Shown here piece by piece: positions 13,801 to 25,800 of a stretch of DNA of 64,000 bases. The position numbers were made by a program, and so were the translations under genes. The DNA lies in assembly GCA_015680685.1 (NCBI GenBank), contig MNCI01002702.1:131923-195922 (forward strand). Reading direction: 5' to 3'. The stretch comes from Gnetum montanum. Taxonomy: Eukaryota > Streptophyta > Gnetopsida > Gnetales > Gnetaceae. Positions within the stretch are counted from its first letter, which is position 1; each line of letters begins with the position of its first letter. The notes beneath the pieces are model-generated. The model was given only the letters and a program-made list of their open reading frames with translations. It was not told the DNA's origin and ran no database searches.

Positions 13801-16800
13801 TATATAACATGCTTGCAAGATCCCTAGCCAGTGAATACACTATGTCCACCATGGGCCTTGAATATAGAGTTACAAGATTTGGATGTTGATGTCTTGTGCC
13901 TACAAGAAGTCTTGCCATGGGAATTCCTATATCAATTCCAAACGAACATGGAGAAAATGGGATACATAGGTATCTATAAGCAAAAAGATTCTTGTGGAAG
14001 TTCTCTTTCGAGCCATACAAATTAGCCTATTGTAGAAATCACAACATGGATGGTTGCACAATCTTTTATAAAGAATCCAAGTTTGAATTAGTACAAAGAT
14101 TTGAATAGAATTTAGAAGATAAGATTTTTGAAATTCCAAAACTTCAAATCATGGGAAAGAAAGATCAATCAAGGTTCCAAAGAAACCACATTGTTTTGGC
14201 TGTGATACTAAAAATCCATTTATCATGAAGATGTATATGTGTAGTTAACATATATTTAATTGCCAAATCAACATGTCAAGATGTCAAATTGTGCCAAGGA
14301 GCATACTTGATTAAGCAAATAGAGGAAAGTTTGAAGAATAAGCTATTCCTAAGACATATCAATCCAAGTGCCATTTGTCATTTGTGCAAACTTCAATAAA
14401 AGTTGGAAGTAGTATTTATCAATTCTTAAAATATGGATGTGTCAAAGAATCCTTGGAAGATAAACCTGATTTGAAGAAGATGTTTCCATCAATTCAACAT
14501 GCAATTCCATTGGCCAATGCATATTGTGCTTACTTCGAATCTTCAATAGATAAATCAAATCCTAGAATTCGGAAATAGATGATGTTGATGGATAGTACTC
14601 ACCAAGAACCACAGTTTACCAATTACTTTGCCATGATTAATGAAGATGGGTCAACAACATTCTTCATTAAGACCCTAGATTATATTCGGTGCAACGTCTG
14701 ATTCTTCCTAGTTAAAAAGTTACTAGAGTTAATCTCTAAGGATGTTGAGAAGAAACAAGATCAAGCCCTTCCATCCTAAACAAGATCATCCATTCATATA
14801 CCACTTATGGTAGAACTACAACTACTTCCATTGATTCCCAAGGTTTATCAAGATTAGGAAGTATCTTAACCTTACTTTTATTTATGATTTTCTTAATTTT
14901 CTTTATTATTTAATTTATATTTTAACTAGATGAGTAAAATATCTAAGGTAATGAAAGTTGGGAATAAAGGATTTGCCCTACCTTCACTTAGGTAACCAAA
15001 TACGAGTTGCACTTTGTGTGACCTTGGTTAGTACTAGTGATTAGTGGTTGGTAAATCTTTAATTCACTTCTTATCATTATCTTAGAAAATCATGTAAGTA
15101 TTGATAAAATAATATTTAATACTTATATAAATTCTTCTCATATATGCCTTGTTTGCAAAATAAGCAAGAAACAACTTCAAGTCCAAAGGAGAAATCAAAT
15201 TATTGAAGCACAAGAGCATAAAAGAAGCATTGGAGCTGGAAAAAGGATAGTGAACATGGACTCATTCGAGGAAGAAAAAAACCTAAGGGGGATAGATTGT
15301 AATGTCCCCATTCCCAAATGGTGCTGCTACATAACAAAGATGGAGCCTCTTCATAACAGGTATTATCATTATCGTAACAAGAGCCAAAAGGGAACTTGTA
15401 ATTAAGACCCAAAAGGGCATGTTGTAATAATGGACATGTCTCTTGAGGTGACCTTTGGGGGTTTCAAATAAGGCAGTTATACCCGAGCATAGAGGTTGTA
15501 TCAACATGGAGTTGCAGAGTCAGTAAAGGCAAGTAACAAGTGTTAGGTGAAGCGGGATAGGAAGAGGACTAGCCATCCCTTTTGGCCGATTGTAGGCCTA
15601 ACTAGGGTGGCAATGCTAGATTACCTTTAAGGATAGATGCCAAATAAGACCCCAAGTAACACTCTCAAAGCAAAGCATGATCTAGATGCACTATTCCACA
15701 TCAATAAAGCATACTTTTCTCTTTTCTTCTACATTTTCCCTATTATTCTGTTTACGCATAATGTTGAATAATACATATATTTGACATTTGGTCTATTATC
15801 TTCTTACGCATAATGTCTAATATAACACATATTTGATGTTTGCCATGACATCCAAGAATAGGATGTCACAAAAACAAGGGAGGCAAGGGTCAAGATAGTA
15901 GCTTATCCAAGATACAGTGCTTCAAATGTGGAGAGTGGAGACACAAACAATGAAAATGTCTACTTGAAAAGGCAGCCAAAGGCAAGGATGTACAAACCTT
16001 GGAGACAGAGGAATCATTAAGCCAAGCTCTTCAAAGAGGTAATCCTAATACTTAAAAATTAAGGAGGTTTATGAATTGAATTTATGTGTATTTATAGGGA
16101 ATGTGAATAGAGGAGATCATCCAACAAGAAATTTAGGACTAGATGTTTGATTAGTGGGGAATGGATTCATATTTTGATTGATGGGGAAGCCCAAGAAGAT
16201 GTTATTTCCTCCAGGATAGTTGCTAAGTTGGGTTTAGTGACATATTCTCATAAGATGCATTAGTTGTCTAAAGTTTTCTCTCAAGAGGTAAAAGAACAAT
16301 GTATTTTAAAGTTTAAAATTAGGAGTTATCATGATGTTGTGAGATGTGACATGTTGCTTATTGATGGGGCAAGAAATGTGTGGAGTGTAGCAAGAGAAAA
16401 TGAAATTCAATAGTTGATTCCTATGACTGATGAACAAGTGAGGCAATAAACCTAACTTAAATACTTCCTTAATTCTTCTTGGGGAGAGAAAATACATTAA
16501 GGAACATAATGAGGCAGGTTTTGGATTTGTGATTGTATCAATTGTTACTTCTAACCATGATGTTGTGCAGGTAGAACTTCCACCAAGTGTACTAGGCTTG
16601 AAGGAGTGATTTCCCAATGTGTTCATAGGGGAATTTGATAAGCTGCCACCAATGAGGAATGTTCAATACCATATTGACTTCATCCCTAGTTTTACCAATC
16701 CAAATGAGAGAGCATGCCAGATGGCACCAAATCAAAGGGCTGAATTGCAAAGGCAAGTAGAGGAGCTACTTGCGAATGACTTTGTGAGAAAGTCAATCAC

Positions 16801-19800
16801 TCCTTGTGCAAATCCAGCAGTGCTTGTGCCAAAGAAGGACAATGACAACTAGAAAATGTTTCCTATTCTAAGGATAGATGATAAGATAAGATAATAGTAA
16901 GGTAGATGTTTCCTATTCTAAGGATAGATGATATCCTTGATATCCTTACCAATGCTGAGATTTTCGGCAAAATTGATTTGAAAAGTGGGTACCATCAAAT
17001 TCGGGTCACTTCTAGTCATAAATGGAAGACCACATTCAAGACACCTAATGAATTGTTTAAGTGATCGGTTTTGAGATCATAATGGTCCTACCACATTCAT
17101 GAGGTTGATGCATGCCGTTCTCAAGGATTTGATTGGTAAGTGTTGTATTGTCTTCTTTGATAATATTTTGGCGTACAGTTCCAATGAGGAGGAGCATTTG
17201 GAACATGTGAGGAGTGTATGTCTCAAATTGGAGGAGACACAGTAAGTTGTCAACATGAAGAAGAGTTATTTCTTCAAAAAGAATATGACATACTTGGGAC
17301 ATGTGATTTCTAAAAATAAAATCAAGATGGAAGCTACTAAGGTAAAGGCTAGTAGAGATTGGCCAACTGTTAGAAATGTTGTGAAGGTGAGATCATTTCT
17401 TGATGTAGCAGGTTTTTACAAAAAAATCATCAAACATTTCAGTGGTATATTAGGGCCTATGTTTGCGTTGCTTCAGAAAAATCAAGATTTTAAGTGGGGT
17501 GATCAAACCCAAAGGAGCTTTGACTTGTTTAAGGCAAAAATAACTAGTGAACCAATGCTTGCAATACCAAATTTTCAGAAGCTTTTTCAGGCAGAGGTGG
17601 ATGCAAGTGGACTTGCCATTAGAGGGGTGCTTTCACAAGAAGGAAGATTTATGGCTTTATTTTTAGAAAAAATAAATGGATCAAGGCAGAAATACAGTGT
17701 GTATGAGAAGAAATTGTATGCTATTCTTTAATCAATCAAGCATTTGAGGCATTATCTGTTAACGAAGGAGTTCACCTTGATGGCTGACCAGAAAGCACTT
17801 CAACTACTCAATTCCCAAAAGAAGTTGTGGGTAGCACAATTGCAGGAATTCAATTTTGTGCTCAAGCATAAGAGTGGGAAAACCAATGTGGTAGATAATG
17901 TATTATCTAGGGTGCATGTGGTGAATTTCAGTGTTCCTTGTGGAAGGTATGAATGATTTTGCTGATTTGTATAAACATGATTCAGATTTTGGATAGGTTT
18001 GAGGGAGCCTTAAAGAGCCATTGTTGAGTAGGATAGACCAATGGAGAAACTATCACATCCAAGATGAACTGCTGTTCAAGAATGGGAAGGTTTGTGTTCC
18101 CAATTGTGATTTTAGATGAAAGATTTTGATTGAAAAACATTGTGGTGGCATGGCAGGTCACACGAACAAAGATAAGACATTGATGCTTGTGGATTGGCAC
18201 TATTTTTGGCCTGGAATGGCCTCTAAAGTCTCAAAATTTGTGAAGGAGTGTTTGACATGTCAGAAATTCAAGGGAGGTAAACGAGTTGATGGACAGGATC
18301 TGCCCTTGCCAATTCCGAAAGGACCTTGGCAATGTGTGTCAATAGACTTTGTGAGTAGGATTCCAAAGACCAAAAATAGGAACGATGCTATCCTTGTGGT
18401 GGTGGACAGGTTCTCCAAGATGGCACAGTTCATTCTGTGCAAGAAGGTGAATGATGCATCTCATATTGCAAATTTGTTTTTCCATTATGCTGTGAGGTTG
18501 CATAGGATTGTTTTGAATATTGTTAGTGAGAAAGATTCCAAGTTTAATAGTCAAAAAAAAAATTATTTTTTTTTTGAGAAAATATTCGGGAGTATATTAC
18601 TGACAAAATATAGTACATGAAATTAGAAACCGTGGGTCATCAGCAATGGCCCTCATTGGGTGGGGAAAAAACCCCAAGCCACAAACCAATCCAACACCAC
18701 AACAGTCATGCCAAAGCCACAAACTCCCCAGAAAACCCAGCAAATGCTTTGTGGGGGGGGGGGGGGGGGAGGGGAGAGACAGTGCAGGGGGAGCATGAAG
18801 GAGATCCAATAGTCATTTTTGAAGGTCCCTTTGGAAGATTTTAGGAACAAAGTTGAATTTTTCTAATGCATATCATCCACAATTTCATAACCAAACTAAA
18901 GTGGTCAACAAATATTTGCTTAATATTTTGAGGTGCTTATATGAAGGATTGTCCAATAGGTGGAAAAAGTTATTGTCATGTTGAGTTTTCCTAAAACAAT
19001 GTTTTTCATGTTGCTATTGGGAAGAGCCCATTTGAAGCTAATTATAGTTTCTGTTCCATGATGGTGGATACTTTGAGAAGCTTTGATAGAGAGGCTCAAC
19101 TGCGTGTAGGCTTTATGAAGGAGACAATAGATCTTCATGCTCAGGTGAGTGCAAATCTAGAGAAGAAAGCTAAAGAAAGAGCCCAAAAGAGGAATGAGGC
19201 CAAGAAGAAGCCTAATTTCGTTGTTGGTGATCTTGTTTGGGTGCACTTGAAGAAGAAGAGGTTGAGGGGTCTAAACTTCTCAAAACTGAAGGCCAAGAAG
19301 AAGGGTCTTTTCAAGATAAAGGCTGAAATCAATTAATGCCTTTGAAATTAACTTACCCAATGATGTGGATATGTCTTTTGCTTTTAATGTTGCAGATCTT
19401 GTGCATTACCATGGACCAGAAAATGATGAAACCTTAAGGGGCAGCATCGATGAGTTGAAGGGGACCATTGACAAGTCCAAATCTTCATAGGAAAGGAAGG
19501 CAATTGTACTCAAGAAGAGAGAAGCTTACAGCACTCATAGAGTAAAGAGGCATGAGTACTTGCTCCATTGGAAGGATCAAACTATTGATGGCGTTGTATG
19601 GGTCAAAGAGACTAAATTTGTTGAATGGGGAATTACTTCTACCCCTAGTTCCTTGTTCACCTAAGTTCACTTTTTGAAGGGTGGGAGAGTTGGTGTAAGA
19701 ACACCTCTTTTGAGCCCCATGTCATCCCTACAACTAGAGGAATGAAGGTTCTGACAACTTGGTAAACATCTAGGGCACTCAGTAGAGATCTTGCTTGAGA

Positions 19801-22800
19801 GCTAGGCACTTGCAGAAGAAATCTTAGAGGTATAGTAGACATCTTGCCTAAGAGCTAGAAGGAGACATCTTACCCAAGAAGGAGACGTCTCTAGGAAAAC
19901 ATCTTGCAAGTGGAGGAGACCTCTTGCCTTTAGTATAGACATTTTGCCCAAATTGAGATGTCTAGCTTGCATGTTGGACTTGACAGAAAGACGTCTTTCG
20001 AAACCTATAAATGTCTTGTTCAACTGCGGCAACTTTCCATAGTGGCAATTCCAAGATGGAAAACCATCAAGAATGTCAAGATCGAAAGGGGAAAGTTTTC
20101 CTAAAAATTTTAGCTTTGTTTCTTGATAAATAATGGGTCTGTGTTGTATGTTTTGTGTGACAAAAGTTTCTCTAATCAATCGTGTGTGTGGTATTGGCCA
20201 TTATGTGTCTGTGTAGGATCTTGGTGGTTGTACGCCAACCTTGTGTGAGATTAAAGAGATCCAATTCAATTGAACCTTGCATTGAGGTCAATTATGTGTG
20301 ATCGTAGAGCCTCCTATTCTACAATATCATTGGGTGTATGTGCTGATGTGTGATGATGATCTATGGGATTGTGGTTTCATTGTAATTGTATTCTTCTTCC
20401 AACATTAATAGAAGGTAGCTAGTTTTCTTGTTTTTTAGCAAATTAGTTGCCTTGTATGCATTTTGGATTTAGTGTGTTTGAAGGGTTAAACAAATTAAAG
20501 TGACCCTACTCCACCAATGGACGATTTGCATAGATTTTTAGCTGTTGAATATGGCAGTGTTTCATAATAATTTTCCACTATGATTTGTGGACCAAATGTT
20601 AGATACCATTGTGGGGTATAGTGGCTACAATCAAATCTAAATAGCCTTGGAATACCAAGCCAAAACAACATTCATAAGTCCTTTGAGGACTTTTGCATAT
20701 AAAAAGATCTCTTTTAATCTTTGTAATGTGCCCACAAGCTTCCAATGCCTTGTCCTCGGCATCTTCCAATAGAAAATTGGCAATGGTGTGGAAGTCTTCA
20801 TGAAGAAAGGGGAGATTCTAAAAAGATACATAGAAGCCAATCTAAAGTTCAACTGGCAGATGAGCCACTTAATGGTCCAAGAAGACAGTTTTGAATCATC
20901 AGATATCAAAAAAAGGGATAGAGGTAGATCTTGAGAAAATCAAAGTGATCCAAAGAATTACTTAAAGGCTACAAATTGTTAAAGATGTCAAATCATTCCT
21001 TGGACACACAAGCTGCTATAGGAGGTTTATAGAGAACTTTTCAAAAATCACAAAACCACTAGTGGAGCTAACAAAGAAAGATGCACCGTTTGAGTAGACC
21101 AAGGAATGCAAGCACACATATTAACTTTTGAAGCAAAAACTTCTAGAAACTCCAATTCTACAAGCACTTGACCAATCCAAACCATTCCACATCATGATGA
21201 ATGCATCCAATTTTGCTTTAGGAGCAATGCTTACACAATTGGATGATCAAAAACATCCATACTACTTCCACTGTGAAAGCAAGAGTATTACAAGCGCATA
21301 GTTGAACTAGACGACAACAAAGAAGGAGCAAATGGTCATGTTATACACCTTAAAAATTTTTAAGCACTATGTGCTTGAATACACAATCTTTGTACACACT
21401 AATCACAATGCAATTACTTCCTCATGAACAAACCAACAATTAGCCCTCATATTATATAATGGATAGTGATTTTGCAAAAGTTTGACATTATGATGACAAA
21501 TAGGAAAGGAACCGAAAATGTAGTAACCAATCATCTATCTTGGTTACAATGGGGCAATAAGGATGATAAAGAGCCACTTTCCAATCAATTTCTTAATGAA
21601 TTACTCTTTGTAAAGACAACAATGGTAGCAACTAATGTAGCCAAACCATGGTATGTAGATTTCCTCTCATATCTAATCACACAAGAGATCCCTACTAAAT
21701 GGGATAGGAAGAAAAAGCAACAACTCCTCCACAAAGTTGAGCATTATATGGAACTAAAGGGCAACTTCTATAAAATCTACATAGATGAATTGGTGCAATG
21801 GTGTGGATTTGATGATGATGAACTCAAGATTTTCCAAGACACTCATGAAGGGCTTTGCAGAGGCCACTATCAAGGCACAAGAATAGCCATTAAAATCCTC
21901 ATGGCAGGATACTTTTGGCCCATGATCTTCAAGGATGCATATCTCTTCGCCAAATCTTGTGATAGATTTCAACACGATGGTGGGATGATTGCCAAGCTAG
22001 GAGGTCCACAACAATGAATCTATGGGGAATTGGTTTCATGGGTCCCATCACACCCATGTCGAATGGGAAATCCTACATCATTATTGTGGTAGATTATTGT
22101 ATTCGATAGGTAGAGGCCATAGTCATAACAAACCGATTGAACGGCAACAACAATAGCCATATTTTTTCAACAATAGGTAGTAAATAGGTTTGGTGTACCT
22201 AGAGCACTCATTTCTAACAATGGAACTCATCTTATAGATGGTACTTTTAAAAAGCTGATGAGACACTTGGGGGTTCAACATAAACTTACTACACCTTATC
22301 ATGCCCAAGCCAATAGTCAAGCCAAGGTAATAAATAGGGAGATCATACACATCCTTACTAGGACAATGAACCAATATAGAAGATGCAAAGTACAAAACTC
22401 AACAATGCTTTATGAGCCTACTGCTCCACTTGGAAATTCCCTATAGGCTACTCTGTTTATGAATTAGTGTACAAAAAGCTACCAAAACTTCCCATCCAAA
22501 CAGAGTTACCCACACTCAACATAGCATGTGAGCTTGACCTCAACATCAATCTAGCACAAAAAGAACAACTCATGGACCTCAACATGCTAGATGAAAACAA
22601 AAGAGTAGCCCTAATGATGAATGAAGTGCATAAAGCTTATACCAAACAGCAACATGATGCTAAGATCCAACAAGTGGAATTTCAACCAGAAGTTCCAGAA
22701 GACAAGGTCCTTTACTACAACCCCACACATGTACCTCAATAGACAAAATTCCAAAAGCACAATCATTAATTAATTACTTCACAAGAAAAGTATTCATGGG

Positions 22801-25800
22801 GTACCATTGGAAAGACATGTTACCCATGCCTAAAGGTAAGCTAATGCCAAGAATCTCAAGGTCTGTTGGACAAATTTCATCATATAACTGGAAAGATATG
22901 TTAACCATGCCTAAAGGTAAGCTAATTCCAAGAATCTCAAGTTCTCTTGGACTAATTTCATCATATAACTGTAAAGATATGTTAACCATGCCTAAAGGTT
23001 CACCATTGATAGAAAGACATAAATCCATGCTTGAAGGCACCCCTCTAACCAATACCCAAGAATCCTCAAACTTGATGTTTAAGTAATTAATGAAATTGAA
23101 ATTTTTACTTACATCAACTAAGACCTCTTGGGTTTATCAAACCAATCTCAGAATTCTTTTTATGGATTTTTTTTTTAAATTTATATCTCAATGCTACCTA
23201 GTAAAATTGAACCTTTGACCTAGGCTTACCTAGGATCACGCAATGCCATGTCATTTGGACAAATAGGTATGATGGCCATCTTAACCATCCTTAACACAAA
23301 AACCTATTGCAAATATAGTAAAGTACCTCACGTACCAAACTTTGCAATCCCTTCTTATTCCATTATTCACCTTACTACAGCATTCAATTATGTGCCGATT
23401 TTGTTTAGTAAAATGCAAGATCCTTGATAGCAATAGTTGTGTGAGTGTGGCACATTGACTTAATTGACATTCAATCTCCAATGTGCCTACAAACACCTTG
23501 TGAGATGGTTATACAAGGGCATTATCGGTAGGAGCCTACCTTGGGGAGGACCCACTTGTATAACTTTTGGAAATCTCATCTATACACCACCTCCACATGC
23601 CCAAATCATCAAAGAGCAACTCCAACATTCAAATGCATTGTTATTTTTTACTCATCTTATTGAGAACCTCTCATTTCATAACTCCAATTCATACTACCTA
23701 TGCTTCACCAACTTCATGATGTCCCAATCATGTTCACCCACATTGTCCTCATCATTACACCCTTCCTATCCCTCTCATTTAACCCCTAGTTTGCTCCAAC
23801 ATTCGCCAAAAATACATCAAAACTCAAAGGAAAATTATTGACTTTGGCAACATCAATGCATCAACATCGATGCAACCGTCAAAACCAATATAAGTGTAGC
23901 GGGTCTTAGGAAAATTTTGTCATTTTGCTCAAACAAAGAAGAGAGTTTTTGCCATTCTAAAAGCCCAAAGCTTCCATAAGCGATATTTTGTAAACTGTAA
24001 ACCCATTTAAGCCCATTCAAAAACTTGTGTGCTCTTGTAGTCAAGCTCTATGTCATGGGGGCAATAAAACCACGATTTCCAACACTTCAAACAACCCCTA
24101 TTTTTTAATGCTTAAGTTAGTTAACAATAAATAATAATTGAATATCAATAATTTAATGAAAAAGCGACCTTAGGACCTCAAGAACAATAGACTGTGAGCA
24201 CTTAGAAGCATTGCTATCAAATTTTTCATCCATCCAAGGATGATTAAGGTTCATAATGCCAAAAGAGTAGTGATTAAAGCCTAATGACTGATCATCCATG
24301 TGATTGTAGATGGCACCTAAGAGAGGTCCACAAGCAAGAGGATCATCCCAAGGAAGGAGGAAACACCCAAGAGGAGGATGAGGACAAGGACAAGAGTAGC
24401 CACAACATGAGCCTAAGGCCACGCACGCAACTAGAGCCCTCAAAGAAGAGCCTGAGGTGGAATCTATTTGCCAAATTCCCATTGCAAAAACTAGACAGTC
24501 TAGGCAAGATGAAGTGCCTAGACCTAGATCAAGATTGGAGATCACCCTCATAGAAGCTTGCCTAGAAAAGATAAAGACTAAGAATATTCAAAGCACTATC
24601 TTGTAGGAGCATAACTTTGGGCCCTTCCTAGTGTTTGCTTCACAAGAGGTCCAAAGAAGCTACAAGCATTACCGCTTTGGCCCATCATTTCCACCAATGG
24701 AGAATGGTACCTTGACAAAACTTGCCTCTTCTAGAACAATCACCAAGGGGACACCACAATGAAGATCAAGGACATTACCATTTTCCTACTTGATGGAGAC
24801 CATTGTAGAGGCCTCAAGGCTTCCAAACATGGGACCAAAGCTAGCAAAGGTATCCATGCAATACAATGCTAAGAGTAAAAAGGAGTGGACCTAGAGGTAT
24901 TACAATATTAATAACAAAGAGTACAGTGCACTCACTCACCTAGGCAAAGGGGATCTACTTCAAGATAGCAGTGTACCACTTAAATCCAATAGTGCACCCA
25001 AGCTAGATCATGATGTTCTTCACCAAGGCATGTGTTGCACTCAATGGAAAATTCCCAATCAACCGACCCCAATTAATCTTTCTGGAGATCAAAAAGCAGT
25101 TCAAGCAAAATGAAAAAGGTAGGAAGACACTCCCCTTCCTAGGATTAATTAGAAAACTTTATCTAAAGCAAGAGATACCATGCTACTTAAACGATGTACT
25201 TCGAAGGGCCACTATAACATCATGGCAATAAATGATGAAGGAGAAGTCACGTCTGCGGCTTCAAAAAGAAGAAGAGCATCACCTCCACTAGCCAAGGACA
25301 CCACTCATGAAAAATAAAGATTAAGACAACTGAAGGAGCAGCAAGAAACACCTAGCAATGAGCCAACAAACTATCAACCTACTATGAGCCACTTAAATGA
25401 GGTCACCAAAACTATCAATTGAGAGCATAACGAGTTGTCTAACTTGTTCTCAACATACAGAAGCCATGCCACTATCCGAGTCAATTCCACTAATGGAGGA
25501 ACAACTTGAAAACTACCTGAAAACTACCTTAAGCACCAGCAGGAACACTTGGCAAAAGTATAAAGACTTGCAGCAAAGAATAGAAATCTCTCGATGGAGG
25601 AGGTGTGTGCAATAAGGCAACATTTGGCCATTGAAATTGCTACCTAGAAAAATGAGTCTCTAAAATACTAGAAAGTTAAAAATCATTATAAGAAACAAGT
25701 TGGCTTGCAAAAGGAAATCTAATTAGCCAAAGCCAAGATGAATGAAGCCCTCCAGCAACTCCAAGACAAGGCATGATAGCTCATCTTTGATGGACTAAAT

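Larger units (their letters stand above)
13060..15870 (+). mobile_element. Repeat F1: LTR-type repeat carrying a CCR4-like gene fragment, inside element A
   Basis: Shares upstream sequence (about 13280-13560), the pseudogene, spacer and LTR with F2 (27482-29915, minus strand). The right end is an LTR-like unit beginning TGTAATGTCCCC and ending GGATGTCACA, preceded by a purine tract (about 15281-15296). The 5' LTR was not found and the left limit is uncertain. Element A resumes at 15871 with gag sequence. Confidence 0.65.
18126..18990 (+). pseudogene. Element A integrase, split by a 254-base insertion
   Basis: The zinc-binding H-H-C-C module is kept ([12 protein letters not shown]...CLTCQKF). 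The core begins [20 protein letters not shown] with [12 protein letters not shown] and SEKDSKFNS. After the insertion it resumes as [19 protein letters not shown] and [10 protein letters not shown]. The third acidic residue of the D-D-E triad is Lys here (consensus QTE, seen QTK). Stops follow. Confidence 0.88.
9441..20513 (+). mobile_element. Element A: Ty3/gypsy chromovirus, about 11 kb with internal insertions
   Basis: A full set of parts is in order: 5' LTR (9441-10195), initiator-tRNA-Met primer site (10200-10211), gag, CCHC knuckle, protease, reverse transcriptase, RNase H, integrase, C-terminal chromodomain, polypurine tract (about 19676-19689) and 3' LTR (19691-20513). The target duplication CCAAT flanks it. 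Its LTRs differ in length (755 and 823 bases) and at many sites, so the insertion is old. Later insertions fill about 11060-15870 and 18554-18807. Confidence 0.9.

Noticed and set aside
13707-14825. LINE endonuclease (same superfamily as CCR4)
   Set aside because: The motifs CPPWAL, LCLQEV, GY-GIYK-K, DGC-IFYK, EPQFTNY and TLDYI are those of CCR4/nocturnin-type proteins; no reverse transcriptase follows.
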